64,000 nt of DNA, from positions 19,323,468 to 19,387,467 of the forward strand of contig JAOANR010000001.1 of the NCBI GenBank assembly GCA_030278955.1, in the 5' to 3' direction. Every line of letters begins with the position of its first letter. The first letter of the stretch is position 1. A program made the position numbers and the translations under genes. This document shows positions 1 to 9,099 of this stretch, one piece after another. Under the pieces are notes generated by a model. That model was not told where the DNA came from. It worked only from the letters and a program-made list of their open reading frames with translations, and did no database searches. This DNA comes from Hygrophila difformis. Its lineage: Eukaryota > Streptophyta > Magnoliopsida > Lamiales > Acanthaceae.

Positions 1-2199
1 CAGTAAACATTATCTACGAAAGCAGGGAAAAGGTGCATTGTGCCTACCGTGAAGTTGAGTCACAATGTAGACAGAAAGGACAGGAAGAAAAGAATGAAAA
101 TTGGACAAGAGTGAGACACAGCAATATTAAACTTCCATTTTCATACGCAGATCTTTGTTTGGGATAATTCTATCAGATAGCTAATTCTCATGCTCTCGAT
201 AAGGCTTTCCCTTTAACAGACAGGTACTTGCAATATGAGTTTACATGTTCTTAAGACCGCAAATTCTAAGATACCACAGATTCGTAACTGCCCTGGCCTG
301 GGTGTGTTACTTCATCTGTGGTGGAAAAGCAACACCCGACACATCATTTATTGAAATGCCAAGTACCACTATCATTCTCCCATGTCACACCCAAAGATTT
401 GAATTCAGCCCTAAACTATCCCTTAACTGTCAATCCTAGTAGCAGTTACACAACTCTCAATACAACCGAGTGACCTCTAATGAAAGCGGTTAAAAGAAAG
501 CGGTAAAGAAAGCATTTAAAACCTATCACTCGAAGGTTTTGAAAATCTGACCCTGGTAGTAAAAGACAGCTCCCCATCAGAATGAAGGAGTATGGATCAA
601 GAATTCCAGGCTCTCAGTGAACCACTAGTGTGTTCACTTCCTTCCGGGTGATTATGAGATACAAACTAATGAAACGAACTAATAAATTAGTTCGTTCCGG
701 ATGCACTCACTCAGGACTCAAAAGTAGGCTTTAGCAGAAGAGGATAGCAGTTGAAAGAAAACTCAACCCTATCTTGGAAAATAACCAAGGCCTGGATGAT
801 GTTCCTCTAAGATTATTCACTACACTGTATTTGAATCCAAGTGGACCCCATCTCGGTGTAGCACTTAATCTTACATTTCCATCAACCAGCAATTTTGGAA
901 AATAATGGATTTGAAAATCATTCCCTGTCAGGTACTAGACTCTCAGTTAAAACACAGACCCTTTCAGTCTAGGCGAGACCTAATTGCTGAATCTGCTTCT
1001 TAATTTCCCAAAATACAACCCTTGACAGAATATGAATTAGTCATAACTGAAGAATTTATCCCTTACTCAGATCCGGATTTTATAAAGAGGTTTTTGTTGG
1101 AAATTTATAAAGCAATATCTGTTTAAGATCTAGACTTCTATTGTCCAAGGGAAGGATCCCAAAATAAGTACAGACCACAATAGTACACAATAGTATATAA
1201 TATTATCATGCATAAAGATATATGGAAGTGTAAAATTAATTGACCCAAAATATAGATGCGGGTCTAGACAGAAGGTGAAACACAGAATGAAGTGGTCAAG
1301 GGACCAAAGTAATGGCAGAATAATCAGGTGGACTGTAAACATCTACTGTCCAATTTCCCAATCACTCGGATGGAGCGAATTTAGACAGCTTAGACCCTAT
1401 AATGGTGGTGTCAACACCAGTTGGGCCTCCACTGTCTGTGAATTCGGATAAAAACCTACATGCTTCCCTTCTATAATGATCATCAGTTGGCATTGACTGA
1501 TGCCAACTGACTCCCAGTACGGATTGGGATTCAGGTTTGGAAATTAAGATAATAAAAATAAAACTATATCTGGATGGGAGTCAGCCGAGCAGCTATTATA
1601 ACCCCGGATGGGCGAACCGCCAAGGCTTCCACTGACAGCCATCCAGACCATGCAAAATAACAATTAGTAACTAATACCCAGAATACGAGCTAGTTATCCA
1701 TGAGGGAGTACCCGCCAACATTAGTCTGATGTATTCTTTACTAATGGTTCCACACAACACACAAAGACAAAATAAATAAGAAACAAAAGAAGATCCCTTG
1801 TATGAGAGACATTGGTTTCTCATGCAAGGTTGTGGATTGGGTCCACAATTGATGGTCTTAAATAATCCTTCCTACCATAATTAATTACAGTCCAGATTAT
1901 CTGTTTAAGCCATCGAGATTTTGTTTATACAAGAATGTTTTAATGGCAATTGAACAAAGGTCCTTTAGTCATGATGATTATTGAAGTTTGATTATTGCTA
2001 ATCTCAATCTTTAATCATTAATGAGTCAAGGGTTCAATCAGTTAAGTGATACAAATGGAGAATCAAAATTTGGGCAGCATAACACCCTATATTGCAATTC
2101 CAGAATGTTACATCCTAACCCGTGGGGCTATGATGTGAGTGTTGCAATATAAAATAGGGAGAGAATGAAGTTTGTTTGAGATTAAATAGAGGGAGAGGA

Positions 2200-2740
2200 A
2201 CCCTTGTCGCGATATCATAAATTTTGTCGCGGACCGAGATCCGCGACATGGACATCCCGACAAGTTTTTAGAATTTTTGGCAGCATAACGCCTCTTTGTC
2301 GCTATGCAAGATTTTATCGCGGAACGTGGTTCCGCGACAAGGGTGACATCGCGACAAAGTGTTTTCAGAAAATTCCTAAAGCATTTGAACCCTTGTCGCT
2401 ATGCATGGAAATTTTGTCGCGGAACGTGGTTCCGCGACAAGGTGTTCCGCGACAAGGTGTTCAAAGATCAAGGAACATGGCATAATTTTTCTGTCTCAGA
2501 ATGGGATTTTGTCGCGGAACGTGGCTCCGCGACAAGATGATTCCGCGACAAAAAGCCATGAAGAGAAAATGCAAGAGTTTGGCTCCTTTGTCGCTATGCA
2601 TGGACAGTTTTGTCGCGGAACGTGGCTCCGCGACAAGGTATTCCGCGACAAAGGGTTTTAAATTATGGAGACAAGTGTCTTGAAACACCTTGGTCGCGTA
2701 ACAGCCATTTTGTCGCGGAACGTGGTTCCGCGCCAGAAGG
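2200..2740. repeat. Tandem array of GC-rich palindromes in the left LTR (about 97-bp period)
   Basis: Six units start near 2220, 2316, 2413, 2507, 2611 and 2709. Each carries half-site TTGTCGCGGAAC, a 2-4-base centre and GTTCCGCGACAA, often preceded by TTTGTCGCTATGCA and followed by an extra TTCCGCGACAA. The CpG-rich cores stand out in an AT-rich LTR. The same array is at 17510-18050 in the right LTR. Confidence 0.9.
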
Positions 2741-3390
2741 CGGTTGGCGCCCAAGGTGGTTCAGGACAAAAGTCAGAAAAAGCAGAAATGAACAGTGGCA
2801 TGCAAACAGCGTGATCTCACCCTATTTCAGATCAAAAAGCTATTCTAAGCTAAAAATAAGCAAGAAACATTCAAAATAAAGAAGAACATGCTTAAACAAA
2901 AATAACAAGGATGGGCAGAATATTAAAATAAAGCAGGAGTCCTAATCTAGGGTTTGATCACACATCCACACAACATTATCCATAATATGCCAACAGTAAA
3001 CATAAAAATAACAAAATGGGGGTCAAATGACCCCAAAATGAAAAAGAAAGCATAAATCCATGGGGTGTGAGACCCATTTCATGATTTGGGACACAAATGA
3101 TGAATGTTTTCCCATATTATTGAAGATGTATTGTTAATACCCATGATTCGGGTATTACAAACCCTAAAACAAGAGTTTAGAAACCAAAACATGGTATAAA
3201 AATGGCTATCTAAGCAACCGTGAACAGTAAAAACACTAAACTAAGCTAAACTAAGAGCAAAAATTAAATAATACATGAAAACAAACCTAAACTACTCTAC
3301 CTAAGGAGGAACTCCTAAGCTTGCCTGCAAGAGCTCTACAAGAATTTTAATCTCTTCACTGGCCAACCCTTAGCTCATGGGAGACACCTC

Positions 3391-3400
3391 ATATTTATAG
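3391..3400 (-). promoter_or_regulatory. LTR TATA box (left LTR)
   Basis: Minus strand CTATAAATAT within TTCTATAAATATGAGGTGT. The same box with the same downstream bases occurs in the right LTR and in the diverged solo LTR at 46713-46722, which supports use as the LTR promoter. Transcription would start about 30 bp toward lower coordinates. This copy lies in the 3' LTR and would drive only flanking DNA. Confidence 0.6.
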
Positions 3401-3479
3401 AAGTGTAACCCTAAGCCCATGGGCCTTGATTCTAGCCCATTGTGTCTTAAGACATCACACATATCACAGCTTTGTCTCG

Positions 3480-3725
3480 GAGCATCAAGTTGGTCGCGGA
3501 ACACACTGCATGTGGCAAGGCTTCTCGACTGGGTCTTGTGTCTCTATTTGTGCATCTTGGTCGCGGAACATGCCTTTGTCGCGGAGCATGCCATCGCGAC
3601 AAAGGTCATCGCGCCAAGGGGCTTGGCTGTCTCCTCTTCATTTGGGCCACTTGGTCGCGGAACATGCCTTTGTCGCGGAACACTGCATCGCGCCAAGGGG
3701 CTTCCGCGACAAAGGTCTTCCTGGG
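3480..3725. repeat. Second TCGCGGA repeat block in the left LTR
   Basis: TTGGTCGCGGAACATGCC and TTTGTCGCGGA half-sites, with closing ATCGCGACAAAGG or ATCGCGCCAAGG. Two approximate 95-bp units begin at 3555 and 3650. It lies just upstream, in element sense, of the TATA box at 3391-3400. The right-LTR copy is at about 18790-19036. Confidence 0.85.
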
Positions 3726-3835
3726 CCTGCTGGATTGGGCCAGATGGGCCGAAAATATTCTTTTTGTGGGCTTTTCTATCTTTTTCCCATCTTTTTGTTT
3801 CCTTTTCTTTTTCTCATGTTTTTGGATTTTTCTAA

Positions 3836-3866
3836 CATAAATATGTAATAAAATTACATATTTATG
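3836..3866. repeat. 14-bp perfect inverted repeat near the LTR 5' end
   Basis: CATAAATATGTAAT, three A, then its exact complement. It is conserved at about 19147-19177 in the right LTR and, with loop TTT, at 46233-46263 in the diverged solo LTR. It lies about 150 bp inside the LTR start, upstream of the TATA box in element sense. Confidence 0.8.
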
Positions 3867-4018
3867 TCTTTTTCACACCAGCTTATTATTTTTACAATTA
3901 TGCATAAATTAGTCCAATTCGACTGCTTTCTTACTTAATGTAAGACCGGAATGCGATCAAATGCCCGTTTAAGACACGGAAATGGATTGAAAATAATGGT
4001 CATTTTTGGCCATTATCA

Positions 4019-4033
4019 ACATCCTCACATTTA
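4019..4033 (-). other. Polypurine-tract-like motif at the 3' LTR boundary
   Basis: On the minus strand TAAATGTGAGGATGT sits directly before the LTR start TGATAATGG, the position of the plus-strand primer in LTR retrotransposons. It is purine-biased but not a classic uninterrupted tract. Two more copies of the same word occur at 6429-6445 and 8332-8348. Confidence 0.65.
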
Positions 4034-4702
4034 ATACTGATCGTCCCCGAGCAGTCAGAGTCAATGTTCGTAAGAACACGGACTCTACATATTCAATTCA
4101 TTTTCGTGGCTTCATAAATCACATCCTTTTTGGATTGGGACAAGACAATCAAAAATTACAAGTATTGAATTCCCTTGATTGCAGTGTTTAATAAAATGAT
4201 ACTTGCTCACTACATCGGGCCTACAAATCAAACATTATTATCAACCTTTCATGAATATCATGTTTGAAAAATGCAAAGATTAGGGATGAGAATTAGAGGA
4301 TGACATGAACATGTGTAATAAGACAAAGCCTCACATATAAGAGAATCGGAAAAATTCACTCTCTCTCAATTGGGGTTTAATCATGAACGCTCAAAATCAC
4401 ATTTAATTAAATTATCCCATAAGCTTGCAATCAGTCCAATTCGCCACCGGCTCATTTCTTCAAATCGAGATCACGAGGTCTTATTTGAGGGTTATAACGG
4501 GGCGTACGGTTGTAACATTAGGTGGGAAAAGGGAATTATTGGGCTAAGAAGTGGCAAGAATTAATTCCATCATAACTTGGCATTTTTATTTAAAATTTAT
4601 GATCATCAATGTTTCTCTCTTTTTGGTTTTCTTTTGCATGACATTAGACTATTGTCTAATTGCTTGTCATTCGCAATTTATTGATGTTGAATGAAATTCA
4701 AC

Positions 4703-4744
<42 letters not shown>

Positions 4745-5698
4745 GGTTCATGGAATACCGATTAATACTTTTTTTTTTTTGATGATCATAATTTTAATGC
4801 CTTTGATAGAATTCATCCTTGCACACTTGGGTTTGAATTTCTTGGTCTTTTTGTAAGGCTAGGAATAATATGAAGGGCTTCAAAGAAAAATTAGGCTTAT
4901 AGGCTCAAATTGGTTAATCCTAAAGGGAAATATTTTTGGGTTTGGATTTCAAACGAAGGCCAAAAATTTGGGTTTTCTAGGTGCCTCGATCATATGCTCG
5001 ATTTCGGGAATATGGCATGGTCTTGGATCGGTCCCAATTGCAAGTTCTAGTTTCCTTTAATCAAAATGATTCACACATCAAAGAAAATGAATGAGTAAAA
5101 GTGACTCATGGCTCAAATCTCACAAGGTTGGGTTAATTCATGTCATACAATATTCTCAAATTTAATCCAAGCTTAATTCTAACAATTTATTCAATCGAAA
5201 TCTCTAACATGCAGATTTATTACCCAATAAGCTGATCGCATCATTAAATTTTTATAGCTCAAAACCTCAGGAATTCATTTCATGCATGTCTTCAATTATA
5301 TTATCCCAATTTGAAAGTCTGAAAATTTAATCATAAGCCTAAATTCAACCTGTGAATTTAGAGCAAGTTTATGCATATTTTTGCTGGTTATTTAATTGAA
5401 AGCAGTAAAGAGGCACTGCTGACATACTGAGTATGTCAACAACATATTTTTAGCCTGACAGTCACTTATTCATCTCGGACTGTGCAGACATCTTTTCAAA
5501 GGAAAGCAGTAAAGAATTGTTCAGTGGTCTCAAAAACTGAGTTCCAATTTAGGGAAAGCAAATAAATACAACCGAGGCAAGGGATTCTCGTGCAGTTAAT
5601 ACAAACCTGCACACACAAAAGGAGGATTCCCTTGCAGATTACTACTACTAGAATGGAAATGAAATAGAACCTAATAGACTGGGATTCATCTTCTTCCT
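4034..5698. other. Non-coding part of the pol-to-LTR spacer
   Basis: AT-rich DNA between the F-box-like exon and the 3' LTR. It contains a run of about 32 T at 4710-4739, a shorter T run at 4770-4780 and many in-frame stops in all frames. No env-like frame, signal peptide or transmembrane segment was seen. Nothing else recognisable. Confidence 0.6.
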
Positions 5699-6362
5699 TC
5701 AGAATAGAAATCTGGCCCAGTGGATGTAGCTGGTCAACTCACACCGCAGACACCAACCGTTATGGTCCATCATGGGCTCACGCCTCCTTGGGCAGTAGAT
5801 TCTGTCCCCTTGGTTTGCCCATAGGTACGGAGTGTCTGGGTTATCCGTCATCCATCCGAGGACGTTGGTAGACGTGTACTGAAGGATTGACCGATCTGTT
5901 ACCATCCTTTCGATCATTCTGATTCCTTGTTCAACTTGCCTTTCATCCGTCTTACTCATAAGCATCAGTCCCTGGGTGAAGATTGACGCCTTGTGGTTGT
6001 CCTCAATTCCTGGGCGCAGTAGTTCACAAGCGTGCTCCTCATTCCCTTCTACAAACGCCATAAGTGCTGGAATGATCTGGAGATTGAAGTTTCCTGCAGC
6101 TATGCATGTTTGCAGGAATCTCTCCTTCTGCCAACGGATTCTTTCTTGCCCTCTCTTCACAGTGGAGGAGTCAACCTCGCATCGCTTGTATACGATGGCA
6201 AGGTTCCCAGCATCCCTGAGCTTCTTGCATATCCGTTGTGCAGCAAACACCTCCCTGATTTCATCCTCTCCTATCCGGGAGAGAATCTCACCAAGGAGTT
6301 CGAGCGGTAGGTCCAGCAGCTTGGTTCCCTCTGGAGCAGGGTCTGGAATGGGAGGATTACCC
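5699..6362 (-). CDS. F-box-like protein exon carried inside the retrotransposon
   Basis: The minus-strand frame is open from a splice-acceptor-like CTTATCTTTTCAG (about 6363-6375) to a stop at 5699, about 220 codons. Its first part reads like an F-box: LPLELLGEILSRI, then an acidic linker and ICKKLRD...VYKRCEV. Next comes a helical stretch (ERFLQTCIAAGNF..., then EQGIRMIERMV) resembling the Sel1-like region of At2g35280-type F-box proteins, and a Cys-rich tail (YCPRRRE...WCLRC) with conserved Trp. Such proteins act as substrate adaptors of SCF ubiquitin ligases. It is on the same strand as gag-pol and occupies the place where Athila elements usually have an env-like frame. No initiator ATG lies in the exon before the F-box, so an upstream exon or spliced LTR transcript would be needed. 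It could also be an inert gene fragment. The F-box assignment is from motif reading only. Confidence 0.6.
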
Positions 6363-6375
6363 CTGAAAAGATAAG
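6363..6375 (-). other. Putative 3' splice site before the F-box-like exon
   Basis: Minus-strand pyrimidine-rich CTTATCTTTTCAG immediately before GGGGTAATCC. Splicing here gives phase 1 and enters the F-box frame directly. No matching donor was identified with confidence. Confidence 0.45.
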
Positions 6376-6428
6376 AAGTGATGAATCTAATTTTTATATA
6401 ATTTTCAGAAATTATTCAAGTTCAGAAA

Positions 6429-6465
6429 CCAACATCCTCACATTTAGAGCTTTGCTCTAGATGTG
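6429..6465 (-). other. PPT-like motif copy 2 with adjoining hairpin
   Basis: CAACATCCTCACATTTA (plus strand, 6429-6445) repeats the motif at the LTR boundary. It overlaps a 12-bp stem: CACATTTAGAGC at 6439-6450, loop TTT, and GCTCTAGATGTG at 6454-6465 with one mismatch. Confidence 0.65.
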
Positions 6466-7649
6466 AGATTATTAAATTTCTGACTTGAATTTTAATTTAA
6501 AGCACATGTAAATAATATTTGGTTTTAAATGGGCTAAAGAGCCCAAAATAAAATAAAATTGGCCATTGGGCCTAAAATCTTTTTAATGGGCCATAGGGCC
6601 CAAAAGTTTTCAGTTTTATTAAACAAGTCCGAGACACTTGTTGGAAGTGGAATGAGATGGATAGATGGAAATGGAATGCTCGAATATTGGAATGTGCAAT
6701 GGAGACGTGGCGGAACGGATCTGCTGTTTCTGGATAGCTTGGACTGTTTGGACAGTTAAAGCATCCAAAAATTTGCAAACACTGTTTTTAATTTTAAAAA
6801 TGGTTGACTTGTTTTATTTAACAAAGGTGGGATGTGAGTGGTCCCATTTTGGATTTTTGAAAAGGATAGCAGTTGGGTGACAAAAGTACTGCTATCTTAC
6901 TCACACTAGTGTTCCATTGGGAACAAAAGACTCAAGTCAAACATTAAACAAAAATGACTCTTTTTGTCTTTTTCTAAAAGTTGCTTTTATTAAAAGTGGA
7001 AGTTTCCTATTGGGTGTTTGTACTATGTTTCCGTAAACAAACAAACATTTATTCCCATGAGATTTCTAACATGGGGACAAATGTGCCCAAAGAGATCTTA
7101 CCTCTTTTATTACACCAACTCAACACTGTGCACATCACATCAGGATCAATCAAACCAACAACATCAAGATATTCAAAACAATACCCAAATGTTCATCAGT
7201 TTGTTCTTTCCAGTTTTAAACCTTCAAAAACTTATCAATTACCAGTTTCAAGATGGGGTTTCAGGCGTTTCAAAATGGTGCTCATAACCGAGAGCACTTT
7301 GAAAACTTCCAAAATCTAAAGTTAAATGCACACATTAACCACACCACACCAAGAACACAACAAAATAAAAAAACAAAATAAAGGGTCCGAATGGGTGCTA
7401 TGAACATGGCGAAAACAGGGTTTACCCTCTCCTCCTTGGCTCGGGTCTAGGCACAGGTCCAAGGTTTGAGAGGAGTCCATGAAATCGGTCCATAGTTTCC
7501 CCTTGGAAAAGGAGTGCAAGAGTGCGAAGAACACGTGGTGTTCGTTCGGATGAGAGAAAAATGGGGGAAAAGAAGATGAAGAAGTTGGAGAAAGTTGAAA
7601 TGACAAGAGAAAGTGAAAAGAAACTGGAGGGGGTGGGGGGTATAAATAC
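6466..7649. other. Spacer between the F-box-like exon and the internal palindrome array
   Basis: AT-rich, no supportable coding frame. It contains purine-rich stretches near 7540-7640 (minus-strand pyrimidine tracts) and short GGGCC/GGCCC-containing repeats at 6530-6605. I see nothing else. Confidence 0.5.
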
Positions 7650-7975
7650 TTGAACTTTTGTCGCGGAATCCGAGACTTTGTCGCGGAACCAGGTTCCGCG
7701 ACAAGGCATAGCGACATCAGAGAGGTCGCGGAGTTGAGGGTTGGTCGCGGAGTCATGCTCCGCGACAAGGCTACCGCGACAAAGCTCAGTATGGAGACAA
7801 GGTCAACGCAGATCATGTCGCGGAGCAGGGCTTGGTCGCGGAGTCATGCTCCGCGACAAGGTGCATCGCGACAATCACCGGAGAAGGGTTAAGAAGGAAA
7901 AGGGAGTTTGTCGCGGAACAGGGCCTGGTCGCGATGTATGACATCGCGACAAAGGACCTTCCGCGACAAAGAATT
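7650..7975. repeat. Internal TCGCGGA palindrome array
   Basis: The same half-sites as the LTR arrays occur outside the LTR: TTTGTCGCGGAACC/GGTTCCGCGACAA at about 7676-7706, GTCGCGGAGTCATG/CTCCGCGACAA twice (about 7743-7770 and 7833-7860), and TCGCGATGTATG/ACATCGCGACAAAGG near 7928-7957. It is therefore a property of the element's sequence vocabulary, not only of the LTR. Confidence 0.85.
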
Positions 7976-8331
7976 TTTTTTTTTTTTTTTTGAATTTTCA
8001 AATTTTCTTGGACTGGGCCCGAGTGTGATGTGGGCCTGAGTCCATTTTATTTGATTTGGGCTGAATAAATTCAGTCCAAGTAAATTCAAAATGCTGGGCT
8101 GAAAATTAAACAATCCACTTGCATAAAATTAGGTTGGGTTAGTTCCATTTATCTGTGAATTTTGTTTCGGGTATTGAATTTCTTCAATTCCCGAAAACGT
8201 TTTCTTAGACTTATGGAACTAATCCAACCAAGAACCTGGTTTTCCATGTTACTCTTATCTGCTCCTCTTTTTGGGGGTTCCGAACTTCTGCAAGATAGAT
8301 GAATGAAATGCATTAGATTTTCTCCAAATAT

Positions 8332-8369
8332 CAACATCCTCACATTTAGAGTCTTAGTACTCTAAATGT
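8332..8369 (-). other. PPT-like motif copy 3 with perfect hairpin
   Basis: CAACATCCTCACATTTA at 8332-8348, about 100 bp past the end of pol. It overlaps a perfect 10-bp inverted repeat: ACATTTAGAG at 8342-8351 and CTCTAAATGT at 8360-8369. In element sense the hairpin precedes the purine-rich motif. Confidence 0.7.
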
Positions 8370-8470
8370 TTAATTGATCTTTGGGTACTTGCTCGTCATG
8401 AAATAAGTACTGTAAATATATACTATATATATATATAAACTAAAATTTTTGTGTTTTTAAATGCTGTTTC

Positions 8471-9099
8471 TTATTGAGTGTAGGCCGGGTCTGCCACTGC
8501 TTGGCTTTCTTTCTCCGGATCGAACTGTCTAAGGTACTCTTTTAATCGTTGTCCATTCACCACTATATCGCCCCTATCAGTTCGGATCCTGACAGCTCCA
8601 TTTTTGAACACCTCTAGTACTTCATGTGGTCCTTCCCATCTAGATTTGAGCTTTCCGGGGAACAGCTTCAACCTAGTATTGAACAATAACACATGTTGAC
8701 CAACATAAAAATACTTAGGTTTGATCCGGCGATCGTGCAACTTCTGGGTCCGCTCCTTGTAAATTCGAGAGCTTTCATAAGCTTGCGCTCGTATTTCCTC
8801 AATTTCATTGAGGTCCAACTTACGTTTGCTCTGAGCAACTTTCGGATCGAAGTTAAGCGTTTTAACGGCCCAGTAAGCTTTATGCTCTAGCTCTACGGGT
8901 AAATGACAGGCTTTTCCGAAGACCAGCCTATATGGAGACATCCCGATGGGAGTCTTATATGCTGTGCGGTATGCCCATAGAGCATCATTGAGCTTACGTG
9001 CCCAATCCTTACGGGTTATCCCGACAGTGGCTTCGAGTATGTGTTTGATTTCGCGATTGGATACTTCGACTTGACCACTAGTCTGAGGATGGTAAGGCG
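8471..9099 (-). CDS. pol: Integrase carboxyl-terminal part, displaced by a frameshift
   Basis: After the stop at 9078, the neighbouring minus-strand frame is open from about 9099 to the stop at 8471. It holds the glutamate of the DDE triad (GQVEV, about 9062-9073), the NREIK and [21 protein letters not shown] region, then [20 protein letters not shown] and the carboxyl end [13 protein letters not shown], all hallmarks of Athila/Tat integrases. A single extra base near 9100-9101 separates it from the upstream frame. Without suppression, this copy makes an integrase lacking its third catalytic residue. Confidence 0.88.

Larger units (their letters stand above)
1..4018 (-). repeat. 3' LTR of the Athila-like element (partial)
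   Basis: Near-identical to 15311-19329. It ends on the plus strand at CCATTATCA, the point where the two copies diverge abruptly: the left continues into the internal region and the right into flanking repeats. It carries a TATA box at 3391-3400, two blocks of GC-rich palindromic repeats (2200-2740 and 3480-3725) and a 14-bp perfect inverted repeat at 3836-3866. The short open frames here are translations of repeat DNA and are not genes. Confidence 0.95.

Noticed and set aside
2200..2740. CRISPR-like layout (palindromic repeats with regular spacing)
   Set aside because: The setting is a plant retrotransposon; the 'spacers' are related to one another, the spacing is long and uneven, and no cas genes exist.
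2204..2879. Overlapping open frames with repeated CRGTWFRDK / VAERGSATR peptides in both LTRs
   Set aside because: They are translations of the palindromic DNA repeats in several frames on both strands, have no gene-like start or domain, and recur in the array at 47.3-47.8 kb. The DNA, not the peptide, is the repeated unit.
4034..5698. env-like gene before the 3' LTR
   Set aside because: No frame of useful length, signal peptide or membrane segment on the element strand; the only sizeable frame in the region is the F-box-like exon.
7322..7816. 164-codon minus-strand frame
   Set aside because: Overlaps the internal palindrome array and a low-complexity Ser/Phe/Pro region; competing frames of similar length exist, so nothing supports coding.
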